Assembly: GCF_002160025.1 (NCBI RefSeq)
Contig: NZ_NFJU01000007.1
Location: forward strand, 62,001 to 126,000
Length of the DNA stretch: 64,000 nucleotides
Source: Anaeromassilibacillus sp. An200
GTDB taxonomy: Bacteria; Bacillota; Clostridia; Oscillospirales; Acutalibacteraceae
Reading direction: 5' to 3'
Every line of letters begins with the position of its first letter. Position 1 is the first letter of the stretch. The position numbers were made by a program, and so were the translations under genes. The notes under the pieces are model-generated. The model was given only the letters and a program-made list of their open reading frames with translations, was not told the DNA's origin and searched no databases. Of the stretch, positions 9,565 to 19,232 are shown piece by piece.

Positions 9565-10506
9565 TCACCACAGGCTGGAGCCGGACAGGCGCTTGGCCAC
9601 CCGGTTCACCGTCACAAGCAGAACAAAATTGATGACGTTGTTAAACAGGCCGATCGCGGTGGAATAGCTGTACTGCGCGCTTTGGATGCCCACCTTATAC
9701 ACATAGGTGGAGATAATCTCTGATACGCCGATGTTGATGTCGTTTTGCAGAAGATAGGCTTTTTCAAATCCCAGTCCCATGATGTTGCCTACATTCATGA
9801 TCAGCATAATCACCGCTGTGGGAAGGATACTCGGCAGATCAATTTTTAAAATGCGCTGCAGCTTGTTTGCTCCGTCCACGATCGCTGCCTCATGCAGCTC
9901 CGGATTCACACCGGCCAGCGTAGCAATGTAAATGATGGAACCCCAGCCTGCCTGGCGCCACACACCGGACCAGACAAAAATATGCCGGAAATACTCGGGG
10001 CTTCCCATAAACAAAACCGGTTCCTGCATGCCAAACAGCTTTAAAAACTGGTTGATGGGGCCGTCCGGAGCAAAAAACACCTGGATCATACCGACCAGCA
10101 CCACGACAGAAATAAAATACGGGGCATAGGTCACGGTCTGCGTGAATTTCTTGAATTTCCGGCTGATCGAATAGTTCAGCAGCAGAGCCAGAATGATAGG
10201 AATCGGGAAATTCATGCAAAGAGAATACAGGCTCAGAACGATCGTGTTTTCCATGAGCGTCCAAAATTGGTATGACTCAAAAAAACGCTGGAAATGGGTA
10301 AAGCCTGTCCATTTACTGCCCCAGATTCCCTGTGCGGCTGAAAAATCCTTGAACGCAAGCTGAATGCCATACAGCGGCACATAGTTGAAAATAATCAAAT
10401 AAATCAGACTGGGTGCGACAAACAAATAAAGCATCCAGTTTTTCCGGACCTGCCGTACAATACGCTCGGAAAGCGGCCGTTTCACGGTGACAGCAGCTGC
10501 TTTCAT
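9565..10506 (-). CDS. ABC sugar transporter permease, LplB-type
   Basis: CUT1 permease of 313 residues. It has a basic cytoplasmic start, six helices beginning near residue 24, and the EAA loop LHEAAIVDGANKLQR near residue 205. It is the first permease of the minus-strand importer and lies downstream of the binding-protein gene, from which a hairpin separates it. No dedicated ATPase gene is nearby. Confidence 0.9.
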   Translation of the reverse strand: MKAAAVTVKRPLSERIVRQVRKNWMLYLFVAPSLIYLIIFNYVPLYGIQLAFKDFSAAQGIWGSKWTGFTHFQRFFESYQFWTLMENTIVLSLYSLCMNFPIPIILALLLNYSISRKFKKFTQTVTYAPYFISVVVLVGMIQVFFAPDGPINQFLKLFGMQEPVLFMGSPEYFRHIFVWSGVWRQAGWGSIIYIATLAGVNPELHEAAIVDGANKLQRILKIDLPSILPTAVIMLIMNVGNIMGLGFEKAYLLQNDINIGVSEIISTYVYKVGIQSAQYSYSTAIGLFNNVINFVLLVTVNRVAKRLSGSSLW

Positions 10507-10524
10507 CTTGTCTCCTCCTCACAA

Positions 10525-10574
10525 AAAGGAGTGCCTCGCAGGCGGCTGCGTGCCCTCTGCGCGGACACTCCTTT
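10525..10574 (-). terminator. Partial terminator between binding-protein and permease genes
   Basis: AAAGGAGTG at 10525-10533 pairs with CACTCCTTT at 10566-10574, enclosing a GC-rich inner hairpin. On the minus strand a T5 tract follows. It sits between the binding-protein stop and the first permease, the usual place for a leaky terminator that sets high binding protein to permease ratios. The stem also contains AAGGAG-like sequence. Confidence 0.6.
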
Positions 10575-10622
10575 CTCTCCGGACTGTCTCAGATCAGCCG
10601 GTCTATGGTTCTGTTTTCATGC

Positions 10623-12233
10623 TTATCCCTGAATGCGATCCACAAAATTCTGGCAAAGCTTCTCATATTCTGCGGTTTTCAGCGATTCACAGGTTTTCAG
10701 ATGCGCATCCCATCCGGCCTCATTAATGCCGTCCAGGATCGCGCTGGAGGTAAACTTTTTGAGATAGTTATCGATATCGACGAGCAGGATGGCGCGCTGG
10801 TTCGCGTTTTCCACATCATCCAGACCATCCGGCAGACCCTTATACATGTAAGGCAGATAGGACTCGACTGCCTCCACCTTCATAATGTCACGGTCGGTGG
10901 TGAATTCCTGTCCATCCGGTCCGGCGAGCTCAGACTGGAAGAAGAACGGCGCGGATCCGCCCGCAGAAATGGTGTGGCGCCACTGACCGTAGGGAATATC
11001 CTCCGGACGCTCATCCTGAACCACCATCCATTTTCCGTCCTCCGTGTAATCCCATGCCACGCCCTTGGGGCCTCTGTTCCAAAGAAGGGCTACCTCGAAG
11101 TCGGAGCGGATATAATCATACCAGCGAACCAAAACCTCCGGCTGCTCACACTTGACTGTGATGGAAAAGCCCGTACTGCTGATATTGCCGGTATCGTTCC
11201 ACATCTGATCGCCATTGGGCCCTTTGAGGGGAGGCACCGCGACATAATCGTTAATCATCTCCGCTCCCACTACGATGGAGGGGTCAAACGCTATGACGGC
11301 TCCCAGAATATCCTTCCCTTTGAACTTGGAATTGAACTGCTCCTCGTTCTGGGTAAAGGTCTCGGGATCCAGCAATCCCTCACTGCTCAGTCCGTTCAAC
11401 CATTGCAGACCCTGGTAGAAGCCATCCAGTGTGGGGGTAAACATTACCTTGCCGTCGATCGTGACAACGTGGCTGTTGTTGTCCAGCGCTCCGAACGATC
11501 CAAACAGGTTGCCGATCCTCGAAACCCCCTGCATGGAAAGAGGAATTTCGTCCGCCTGGCCGTTTCCGTTGGGATCCTCCGCTTTGAATGCCCGCAGAAC
11601 CTCCGCAAACTCATCCGTGGTGGAGGGAATCTCTTTGCCCACCTGATCCAGCCACCGCTTATTAATCCAAAGCTGGTCGGCTGCTTTGTTGTTATAGGTT
11701 TCATCGCCGATCGGAAGAGAATGAATTTTCCCGTCTGAGGCGATGGAAGCCTCCCGCACATCCGGGCGGGCTTCAAAAAGCTCCTGAATGGCCGGAGCAT
11801 ACTGCTCAATGGCCGTATCCAACTCCGCAAGGGAGGGAAGATTGTTCGCCACATCAATCGTTCCAAGGAACGCATCCGGCAAATCTCCCGACGCAAGCAT
11901 AATATTGGTTTTTTCCGTCCAGCCGGAAGCCGGAATCTCCATCCATTCAATCTTGACGTTGGTTGCCTTTTCCGTTTCCACCGTACATTCCTTTTCCGCA
12001 AAGGTATTCATGCACAGCGCTGCCTTGCTCACCGCAATCTTAAAGGTATCCGCTTCCTTTAGAATCGGCAGCCCTTCCGCATTCATATTCCCCGTATCCC
12101 CAGACTGCTGAGAAGTATCCGTGGAGTTTCCAGCGGGCTGAGAGGTTCCGCTCTGCTCCGCCGCACATGCCGCAGAAGAAAGAACAAGCGTGCTCAGAAG
12201 AAAGATGGAAAGCATTTGTTTGATTTTTTTCAC
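10623..12233 (-). CDS. Extracellular solute-binding lipoprotein of a sugar ABC importer
   Basis: Substrate-binding lipoprotein, 536 residues: basic N terminus, hydrophobic signal, a likely lipid-attachment Cys near residue 23 in SSAAC (a weaker lipobox than that at 1152-2753), then a Ser/Thr/Gly-rich linker and a large two-lobed binding domain. It is the first gene of the minus-strand importer-sulfatase operon and diverges from the membrane-bound AraC regulator at 12467, which probably controls it. Confidence 0.88.
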   Translation of the reverse strand: MKKIKQMLSIFLLSTLVLSSAACAAEQSGTSQPAGNSTDTSQQSGDTGNMNAEGLPILKEADTFKIAVSKAALCMNTFAEKECTVETEKATNVKIEWMEIPASGWTEKTNIMLASGDLPDAFLGTIDVANNLPSLAELDTAIEQYAPAIQELFEARPDVREASIASDGKIHSLPIGDETYNNKAADQLWINKRWLDQVGKEIPSTTDEFAEVLRAFKAEDPNGNGQADEIPLSMQGVSRIGNLFGSFGALDNNSHVVTIDGKVMFTPTLDGFYQGLQWLNGLSSEGLLDPETFTQNEEQFNSKFKGKDILGAVIAFDPSIVVGAEMINDYVAVPPLKGPNGDQMWNDTGNISSTGFSITVKCEQPEVLVRWYDYIRSDFEVALLWNRGPKGVAWDYTEDGKWMVVQDERPEDIPYGQWRHTISAGGSAPFFFQSELAGPDGQEFTTDRDIMKVEAVESYLPYMYKGLPDGLDDVENANQRAILLVDIDNYLKKFTSSAILDGINEAGWDAHLKTCESLKTAEYEKLCQNFVDRIQG

Positions 12234-12415
12234 AATTTTCCCTCCCTAACAGACTTTGTTTTTGATGCTTTCATTATATCCAAGCCTTTTTCCCGCGTAA
12301 ATGAGCAAATCATGAAGGATAAGGCGAAATATGAATGAAAATAGGCCGAAATTGAACGATATATGCCAAACAGGAAATTAAAATTTTAAAAAACGTATTA
12401 TTTCTACTGAAACAC

Positions 12416-12444
12416 TGGAAAAAAGATAATTTTTTTATTATAAT
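12416..12444 (+). promoter_or_regulatory. Putative sigma-A promoter of the membrane AraC regulator
   Basis: TGGAAA (12416-12421), a 17-base spacer and a perfect TATAAT (12439-12444) precede the gene. The predicted start of transcription lies almost on the ribosome binding site, so the leader would be very short. The rest of the divergent gap 12234-12466 is AT-rich with no gene. Confidence 0.45.
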
Positions 12445-12466
12445 CGATCAAAAGAGGAGGAGTGAT

Positions 12467-14611
12467 ATGAGGAAACTACTGACACACCGGCGCGGCAGCA
12501 CATCAAAGGAAGTTTTCTGGAAATACCTTGGTTCCTATGTCTGCATCGCTCTTCTTCCCATGATCATGAACAGTGTGCTGAGTTATACGCTGATCCGTGA
12601 CTATCTGACCGGCCAGGTGGATCAGAACCGCACGGAAGCGATCAGCTACACGGAACACATGCTGGATCAACAGATTTCTTCGCTTGTCAGTATTGCAAGT
12701 GAAATGTCCATGAAAAGCTGTTTTACCATTGAAACGGAGAGCAGCATCGGCAATTTTTATGATATCACAGATTACCTCATGAGCAACAAGGCCAAAAACC
12801 AGTTTGTTTATGATATTCTGTATGCAGATATTTCCCGTGAACAGATTTACACAGCCAGCGGCCTGTATTCCAAAGAGGATTTCTCCGACAACCTGTATGC
12901 GTATACCGGAACGGACCTTTTTCGCTCCATGGAGGGCATTGGTCCCGGTCAACTTTCCCTGCTCCCTCTGGAAACCGCTTCCCAATACGGCCGTCCGCTT
13001 CAGATCGTGACGATTTCCATTCCCGTCAGCTATCGGTACCAAGAGAATAAACCGGCTGTAGATGGCTGTGCTGTGTTCATCATCGAAAAGAGCACGCTTG
13101 ATGCCATGATACGAAGCGTCATGCAGAGCGAGAATGCTGTGGGAGCACTGTATTACGGGCAGACACCCGTCTATTGCTCCCAGGAAAGCCTCCTTTCGTT
13201 CCTTCCGCAGGAAGAGCTTCTGGCGGAAAGCATCGCGCTGGAGGGAGAACCATACGGTGTCTTTTCCGGGCGTGTCTCCCAGGAAAATTCGCTTCTGTCT
13301 GTTGTGGGGCTTGTGCCGGAAAATGAACTGAATGCTGTGCGCGACCTTATCCTGGGCTCCGTTGCCATCGTGGCCCTTCTGACTCTGGCACTGTGCAGTC
13401 TTCTGATTGCCTGCTTCATGAAACTGAATTATCAGCCCCTGCAAACATTGTTCCTCTTTGCCAGAAAGCAGCAGGGCGGCGAACTGCCCCGGATGAACGA
13501 GATGAAAACCATCCAATATGTCGTCTCCAAGCTTTCGGAGAAGCAAAATGAACTGCTGGCCCACAATCAGGTACTGCAAAGGGAGCGGTGCTTTTATGCC
13601 TTGATGGACGGAACGCTTCCTTTGGGGGAAAGCTTCCGCACACAATGCCTGCTGGCGGGGATCCGCCTGGACGGCCCCTGCTATCAGATTGTGATCCTCG
13701 AGAAGAAGGAAAATGTCGTGTTATATCTGCGCGATACCTATATTCCTTCATCCCGTCTATACTGGGATGACACCATCTCTCCCAATGAGATTATCCTTGT
13801 TCTGAGCGGAACACGGGAAGAACTGGAAAAGGACTGCGATCGGATCCATCAGTGGGAGATCGGAAAGGGAATCGGCACGGTATGCGATACTCTGGAAGGC
13901 CTGCGGGCCTCGCGGGACGAAGCTTCGCGCCAGCTTCACTGCACAGAGGGACATACGGACACCCTTCCTCTCGCGGAAATCCGATCCGCACAAGCTGCTA
14001 TTTCGAGCGGCAACATGAAGCAGTTTCAATTTCTGGCACGAAGCGTGGCCGACCGTGTACGGCAGGCGGACAGCCTGGAGGGAGCTTGCATGGCCTACGC
14101 CTTGTTTATCATGGGAAGCCTGAATCAGATCCGTGCTCAGGAGGAACCCTTTGTCACATTGTCCCAATTGGAACAAAAATATGCTTTCCCACCTGCCAGT
14201 ACGGAGAATGCCGCTCTCTTCCTGCTTCGTTTTGCGGATGAACTCTGCCGATCCGCCCGAGAAAAAAACGAAAAGGGAAAATTTTCCATTCAAACCGTTT
14301 TGGATTATATCGGCAGCAGCTGCTTTGATCCGACCTTCTCCATCAAAACCATGGCGGATCATTTCGGCGTTTCTTCCTCCAACCTCAGCCACTTTTTCAA
14401 AAATAAAACGGGACTTTCCCTGTCCCAGCACATTCAATCCATCCGTCTCACCAAGGCCCGGGAGCTGCTTCTGTCCACCTCTCTGCCGGTGGCGGAAATT
14501 ATCAGCATGATCGGCTATACCGATGTTTCCTCCTTCATTCGCCGCTTCAAGCAGGAAACCGGCATGACGCCCGGCGAATTCCGCAGTTCTCCCCCGGCTG
14601 CTCAGATATAA
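12467..14611 (+). CDS. Membrane-anchored AraC-family regulator (sensor plus HTH)
   Basis: A one-component transmembrane regulator of 714 residues. A first helix near residues 20-42 is followed by an extracellular sensing region to about 285, a second helix near 288-312, a cytoplasmic linker, and two AraC helix-turn-helix motifs in the last 100 residues (IKTMADHFGVSSSNLSHFFK and the second with VAEIISMIGYTDVSSF). RBS AGAGGAGG. It is divergent from the importer/sulfatase operon, the standard arrangement for such regulators, so it probably senses an extracellular sugar and activates that operon. The signal is unknown. Confidence 0.85.
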   Translation: MRKLLTHRRGSTSKEVFWKYLGSYVCIALLPMIMNSVLSYTLIRDYLTGQVDQNRTEAISYTEHMLDQQISSLVSIASEMSMKSCFTIETESSIGNFYDITDYLMSNKAKNQFVYDILYADISREQIYTASGLYSKEDFSDNLYAYTGTDLFRSMEGIGPGQLSLLPLETASQYGRPLQIVTISIPVSYRYQENKPAVDGCAVFIIEKSTLDAMIRSVMQSENAVGALYYGQTPVYCSQESLLSFLPQEELLAESIALEGEPYGVFSGRVSQENSLLSVVGLVPENELNAVRDLILGSVAIVALLTLALCSLLIACFMKLNYQPLQTLFLFARKQQGGELPRMNEMKTIQYVVSKLSEKQNELLAHNQVLQRERCFYALMDGTLPLGESFRTQCLLAGIRLDGPCYQIVILEKKENVVLYLRDTYIPSSRLYWDDTISPNEIILVLSGTREELEKDCDRIHQWEIGKGIGTVCDTLEGLRASRDEASRQLHCTEGHTDTLPLAEIRSAQAAISSGNMKQFQFLARSVADRVRQADSLEGACMAYALFIMGSLNQIRAQEEPFVTLSQLEQKYAFPPASTENAALFLLRFADELCRSAREKNEKGKFSIQTVLDYIGSSCFDPTFSIKTMADHFGVSSSNLSHFFKNKTGLSLSQHIQSIRLTKARELLLSTSLPVAEIISMIGYTDVSSFIRRFKQETGMTPGEFRSSPPAAQI

Positions 14612-14635
14612 CGCACCGTCATATGACGGAAAATG

Positions 14636-14675
14636 CCGAAGCCCCGGAAAAGCAAATGCTTTTCCGGGGCTTCGG
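14636..14675. terminator. Bidirectional terminator between AraC regulator and fucI
   Basis: An 18-bp perfect stem with left arm CCGAAGCCCCGGAAAAGC at 14636-14653, a 4-base loop and the complement at 14658-14675. It serves the two convergent transcripts. The T tract is modest on either strand. Confidence 0.8.
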
Positions 14676-14714
14676 TGGTTTCAGAACCTTTTATTTGGAT
14701 GTGGAAAGAAAGAA

Positions 14715-16499
14715 TCAGCCATACAGCGGGCCATAATGTTTGCAGGCGGCGTAATCAGCGGCCTGCGCGTCCTGCGTGCCGAAGCTGGCCCAGGCATGCG
14801 GACGGTAAACCTTCTCCTCAGGAACATTGTGCATCGTCACCGGGATGCGCAGCATCGAAGCCAGCGTAATCAGATCCGCGCCGACATGGCCGTACACCGT
14901 CACGCCATGGTTGGCGCCCCAGTTGGCCATCACACTGTACACGTCCTTGAACGCGCCTTCGCCCGTCAAACGGGGAGCAAACCACGTCGTCGGCCAGGTG
15001 CGGTCAGTGCGCACGTCAATCGTCTGGTGGATCGCATCCGGCAGATCTGCCGTCCAGCCCTCGGCGATTTGCAGCACAGGGCCGACACCCTCCACGATGT
15101 TGTAGCGCAGCATGGTAACAGGCATCTCGGCACGGCAGCGGAAGTGGCTCGAGAAGCCGCCGCCGCGGAAATACTCAAAGTTGGCACGGCACCAGTCGGT
15201 CGCATCCAGGCAGGCCTTGACATCCTTTTCGCCCATCTGCCAGAAGGGCTTCATGACAGGCTCGCCCGCCTCGTTGCGGCAGGCGCCGGATCCGTCGAGC
15301 GCCGTGGCGCCGGAGTTGATCAGATGGATGAAGCCGTCCTTCGCGACGCCCTCGGGGCGCTTGCCCGTCACGCGCTCACATGCCTCGGGGCTCCAGTAGG
15401 TGCGCACGTCGTGGAAGCAAGGCGCGGTGTTCGTGACCAGCGTGCCGAGCAGCATGGAAACACCGTTGCAGGTGTCGTTTTCCGTGGCAAACGGAGTCGG
15501 CATCTTGGGGCCGTTCCAGTCAAAGGTGCTCGCGAGAATCGCCTCGGAGAAATCGGCGTTCGGCAGCCAGTCCGTCCACTGGCGCTGTCCCTGGAAGCCG
15601 CCCGCAACGGCGTTGCGGCCCAGTGCTTCCTCATGCCAGCCGAGATCATCCAGCTTCTTGTTGCCATAGAGAATGTCGCGCATGACCAGCGTCATCTTCG
15701 TGACAAACTCCCAATCCTTGTCCGCGGGAACAACCTTCGACTTTGTGATGACCTCCGGCAGATCCTTGCCGGCGTTGCAGTCGAAGCCCTCGCGGCAGTT
15801 GTCACGCACCCAGGCCAGAGCGCGCTCGTACTCCTGCGGATCGTAGATTTCCAGCTTGATGCGGCGCAGGATCTCCGTCATATCGACCCACTCGGCGCGC
15901 ATACCGAAATACTTCTGGAACACGGACGCATCGCAGAAGCTGCCTGCAATGCCCATTGCCACGCCGCCAAGATTGACATATGCCTTGTTCTTCATCCAGC
16001 CGACCGCCACGGCACAGCGGGCAAAGCGCAGAATCTTCTCCGCGACGTCCGCCGGGATCTCCGTGTCGTTCGCGTCCTGCACATCATGGCCATAAATGGA
16101 GAAGGCCGGAATGCCGCGCTGGGCATGGGCCGCCATGACAGCCGCCAGATAAACCGCGCCGGGGCGCTCCGTACCGTTAAAGCCCCAAACCGCCTTGATG
16201 GTCTTGGGATCCATATCAAAGGTTTCCGTGCCATAGCACCAGCACGGGGTAACAGACAACGTGGCCGTTACATTCTGCACGGCAAATTCATCCGCGCATG
16301 CGGCCGCTTCCGCGCCGCCGCCGATGGTATGGCTGGCAACCACACACTGCACAGGTGTGCCGTCCGGGTAACGCAGCGTACCCTCAATCAGCTTTTTGGC
16401 GTTTTCCGCCATGTTCATAGTCTGTTTTTCCAGGCTCTCGCGCACGCCGCCCCAGCGGCCATCAATTACAGGCCGGATTCCAATCTTCGGATACAGCAT
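14715..16499 (-). CDS. fucI: L-fucose isomerase
   Basis: Converts L-fucose to L-fuculose, a Mn-dependent ketol isomerase. At 594 residues it has the normal FucI length. Recognisable blocks are [20 protein letters not shown] at the N terminus, the [11 protein letters not shown] block, and the metal/active-site region [10 protein letters not shown] followed by [15 protein letters not shown] longer frame upstream is rejected because AAGGAGGAG precedes this ATG and it would overlap the kinase gene. Last gene of the fucA-fucU-kinase-fucI operon. Confidence 0.93.
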   Translation of the reverse strand: MLYPKIGIRPVIDGRWGGVRESLEKQTMNMAENAKKLIEGTLRYPDGTPVQCVVASHTIGGGAEAAACADEFAVQNVTATLSVTPCWCYGTETFDMDPKTIKAVWGFNGTERPGAVYLAAVMAAHAQRGIPAFSIYGHDVQDANDTEIPADVAEKILRFARCAVAVGWMKNKAYVNLGGVAMGIAGSFCDASVFQKYFGMRAEWVDMTEILRRIKLEIYDPQEYERALAWVRDNCREGFDCNAGKDLPEVITKSKVVPADKDWEFVTKMTLVMRDILYGNKKLDDLGWHEEALGRNAVAGGFQGQRQWTDWLPNADFSEAILASTFDWNGPKMPTPFATENDTCNGVSMLLGTLVTNTAPCFHDVRTYWSPEACERVTGKRPEGVAKDGFIHLINSGATALDGSGACRNEAGEPVMKPFWQMGEKDVKACLDATDWCRANFEYFRGGGFSSHFRCRAEMPVTMLRYNIVEGVGPVLQIAEGWTADLPDAIHQTIDVRTDRTWPTTWFAPRLTGEGAFKDVYSVMANWGANHGVTVYGHVGADLITLASMLRIPVTMHNVPEEKVYRPHAWASFGTQDAQAADYAACKHYGPLYG

Positions 16500-16521
16500 G
16501 ATAAACTCCTCCTTATTTTCC

Positions 16522-17967
16522 TTATACGCTTTCCAAAAGCGTCTGATATTTTTGATAAGCCGTTTCCCAGGCTTCACTTGTCTGCGGCAGATATTCCGTC
16601 AGCTTTTCCTCACGGGCAATCCAGCGCCGTCCCTCTTCCAGCGAGGGCATGGCGCCGAGCGCTGTGAGCTGAAGCATCAGATTGCCGAGCGCGGTCGCTT
16701 CCACCGGCCCCGCAACCACCCGCAGCCCGGCGGCGTCCGCCGTCATGCGGCACAGCAGACCGTCCTTTGCGCCGCCGCCCAGCACATGCAGCGTGCCGAA
16801 GCGCCGTCCTGTAGCCTGCTGAAGCTGGGAAATCGCCCAGCGGTATTTGAGCGCCAGGCTTTCATAAATGCAGCGCATGGTTTCGCCCACCGTCTGCGGC
16901 ACAAACTGCCCTGTTTTGCGGCAGTATTCCTGCACGCGGCCCGGCAGATCGCCCGGCGGGGTAAACACCGGATCGTCGGGATCGATGAAGCAGCGCAGCG
17001 GCTCCGCGGCGAGAGCCAGACGCTCCAAATCCGCGTAAGAATACGATTCCCCTGCCCGTTTCCAGGCACGGCGGCTTTCCTGAATCAGCCACAGGCCGAT
17101 GATATTTTTGAGATAGTTGATCTTTCCGTTCGCGCCCCACTCGTTGGAAAGGCCAAGCCGCATGCTCTCCGGCGTCAAAATCGGCGCATCCAGCTCACAG
17201 CCGAGCAGGCTCCACGTCCCGCAGGACAGGAAAGCCGCGTCCGGACCGGGATCCGGCAGAGCCGCCACAGCACACTGGGTGTCATGTCCCGCCGTGGCCA
17301 GAACAAGCGCGCCGTTTTCCGGCAGACGGCCCACAGCCGATCCTCCCGGAACAAGCGGCGGCAGAAGATCCTGCCCAATGCCATACCCGTTCAGAATGTT
17401 TTCGCTCCACTCGCCCTGCGGCAGCCGCAGCAGCTGAGCCGTTGAGGCCGCGCTGCGCTCCGTGGATACACCGCCGCACAGGCAGTACCGGAACAAATCC
17501 GGCATCCAAAGCAGCGTTTTGGCACGGGCAAGCGTTTCCGGCTCCTGCTCCCGCAGAGCCAGCAGCTGAAACAATGTGTTGATCGGCAGAAGCTGTGTGC
17601 CTGTTTCCCCATACAGGGATTCCCCGTCCATCACATGCAGAGCGCTGTCAAGAATGTGATCGGTGCGGGCGTCACGATAATGGACCGGATCGCTCAAAAG
17701 CTTTCCGTCCTCCCCCAAAAGGCCGAAATCCACGCCCCAGGTATCGAACGCCACACTGTCAAACGCGCCCGCCTTTTGAATTCCCGCGCGGATCTCGCGC
17801 AGCAAAGATTCAAAATCCCAGCGCAGATGGCCGTCCTTCTCGACAGGATTATTCTCGAAGCGGTGCAGCTCCTCCCAGCGGAAGGCTTCCCCGTCATACT
17901 CTGCCCGGATGGCACGGCCGCTCGACGCGCCGAGATCGAAGGCCAAAACCGTCGTCTTTTTTGTCAT
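16522..17967 (-). CDS. L-fuculokinase (rhamnulokinase-type FGGY kinase)
   Basis: Phosphorylates L-fuculose in this context; 481 residues. The FGGY motifs are [12 protein letters not shown] at the N terminus, [19 protein letters not shown] and the ATP-site [14 protein letters not shown] near residue 405. The sequence style is closest to rhamnulokinase (RhaB) rather than classical FucK, so the substrate is taken from the neighbours: fucU overlaps its start by four bases and fucI follows 22 bases later. A rhamnulose activity cannot be excluded. Confidence 0.85.
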   Translation of the reverse strand: MTKKTTVLAFDLGASSGRAIRAEYDGEAFRWEELHRFENNPVEKDGHLRWDFESLLREIRAGIQKAGAFDSVAFDTWGVDFGLLGEDGKLLSDPVHYRDARTDHILDSALHVMDGESLYGETGTQLLPINTLFQLLALREQEPETLARAKTLLWMPDLFRYCLCGGVSTERSAASTAQLLRLPQGEWSENILNGYGIGQDLLPPLVPGGSAVGRLPENGALVLATAGHDTQCAVAALPDPGPDAAFLSCGTWSLLGCELDAPILTPESMRLGLSNEWGANGKINYLKNIIGLWLIQESRRAWKRAGESYSYADLERLALAAEPLRCFIDPDDPVFTPPGDLPGRVQEYCRKTGQFVPQTVGETMRCIYESLALKYRWAISQLQQATGRRFGTLHVLGGGAKDGLLCRMTADAAGLRVVAGPVEATALGNLMLQLTALGAMPSLEEGRRWIAREEKLTEYLPQTSEAWETAYQKYQTLLESV

Positions 17968-18398
17968 TTCACCACGCCCTTTTTCAGGAGGATATTCGCG
18001 TAAATCCGCTCCTCCCCGGTCGCGACAACGGCGTAAGCGTTCCGCGCGCGCTCATAGAAAGCGAAGCGCTCCGTCATCTCAATGTTCTGCGGGTTTTCTC
18101 CGTGCTTTTTCAGGATCTCCCTGTACTCATCCCAGATATCCGGTTTGCACGGATCGCCCGGCGTCACGGCCATAAGGGCGGCGGGCTTTTCCACATAGGA
18201 ATCCAGCGGCAGAAGGGTGAGGACAGCGTCGAGCAGCTCCGGAAGCGGAAGTCCGTCCGCGCGCACCACAACGGCGTTTTTCCCCACGCTCTCGGACGGA
18301 AAATTCCCATCCGCCAGCACAATTTCATCCCCGTGTCCCATCTCACACAGCACCTTGAGCAGCTGGGGGCTGAGGATTTTCGGTATGTTTTTCAGCAT
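17964..18398 (-). CDS. fucU: L-fucose mutarotase (FucU/RbsD family)
   Basis: Interconverts the alpha and beta anomers of L-fucose; 144 residues, the usual size. The active-site His lies in CEMGHGDEIVLADGNFP near residue 22, a hallmark of FucU/RbsD. It overlaps the downstream kinase start (ATGA), indicating translational coupling, and follows fucA by 18 bases. Confidence 0.92.
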   Translation of the reverse strand: MLKNIPKILSPQLLKVLCEMGHGDEIVLADGNFPSESVGKNAVVVRADGLPLPELLDAVLTLLPLDSYVEKPAALMAVTPGDPCKPDIWDEYREILKKHGENPQNIEMTERFAFYERARNAYAVVATGEERIYANILLKKGVVK

Positions 18399-18416
18399 GG
18401 CTGTCTCCTCCCGCTC

Positions 18417-19124
18417 TTACTTGTCGGTCGGTTCCCCGTGCTCACGGCGCGGATATTTCTTATAGCCGGGATGGCGGCCGGTGATCCGGTAATACTTGCG
18501 CAGGCCGATCAGCTTGTCCACGTTCTCGCGGCTGATGTCATAGCTGCCGCCAAGGATGATCGCGTTGATCGTGATCTTCGCCCACAGTTCCAGGCTCTCC
18601 ATGCGGTAGAAGGCGGTGATCACATCGCTGCCGACAGCCAGGGCACCATGGTTCTCCAGCAGCATCACGTCGTGTTCATCCAGATACGGCTCGATGGCGT
18701 CCGGCACCTCGGAGGTGCTCGGCGTGCCGTAAGGGGTAAGCGGGACGCTGCCGATCGCGGCCACGTCCTCAATCATATTGTACATATCCATGCTGCGGTG
18801 CGCCACAGCAAAGCCCGTGGCTCCCGGCGGATGCGCGTGAATCACGCTGTTCACATCGGGGCGCTTCTCATAGCAGCGCAGGTGCATTTTAATCTCACTC
18901 GAGGGACGCAGGCCCTCCGCTGCTTCCAGCACTTCACCCTGCCCATTGATCAAAATCAGTTTGTCCGGCGTGATAAAGCTCTTGCTCATACCGGTGGGCG
19001 TGGCGAGGAAGGTGCCGTCATCCAGCTTTGCGGTCACGTTGCCGTCGTTCGCGGCCACCCAGCCAAGCTGCCACATCTTATGGCAGACGTCGCAGATCTG
19101 GTCTTTGATCTCCGAAATGTTCAA
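18417..19124 (-). CDS. fucA: L-fuculose-1-phosphate aldolase (class II)
   Basis: Splits L-fuculose-1-phosphate to DHAP and L-lactaldehyde. The 235-residue zinc aldolase has the catalytic/zinc set SSEIKMHL (Glu), HAHPPGATG (two His) and ENHGALAVG (third His). I place the start at a TTG preceded by GAAAGGGG; there is no ATG before the conserved CHKMWQLGWVAANDGN block and a further upstream frame crosses the regulator. First gene of the fucose operon, divergent from the cupin/AraC regulator. Confidence 0.88.
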   Translation of the reverse strand: MNISEIKDQICDVCHKMWQLGWVAANDGNVTAKLDDGTFLATPTGMSKSFITPDKLILINGQGEVLEAAEGLRPSSEIKMHLRCYEKRPDVNSVIHAHPPGATGFAVAHRSMDMYNMIEDVAAIGSVPLTPYGTPSTSEVPDAIEPYLDEHDVMLLENHGALAVGSDVITAFYRMESLELWAKITINAIILGGSYDISRENVDKLIGLRKYYRITGRHPGYKKYPRREHGEPTDK

Positions 19125-19151
19125 AAAATCAGCCCCTTTCTTCTGTTTTTT

Positions 19152-19190
19152 ATTATACACTTGCAAAAAGGGAATTGCTTGGTATATACT
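19152..19190. promoter_or_regulatory. Divergent promoters for the fucose operon and its regulator
   Basis: On the minus strand a perfect TATAAT (plus 19152-19157) lies upstream of fucA but has no good -35, as expected for an activator-dependent promoter. On the plus strand TTGCAA (19161-19166) with TATACT at 19185-19190 (18-base spacer) serves the regulator. The promoters interleave within 40 bases. Confidence 0.55.
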
Positions 19191-19232
19191 GAAGAAAACT
19201 GGGACAATATTCACTTTTTGAAAGGAGCCCTC

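Noticed and set aside
17595-19232. Long N-terminal extension in frame with the cupin/AraC regulator
   Set aside because: It is antisense to fucA, fucU and the kinase, and a clear AAAGGAG lies before the ATG at 19233.
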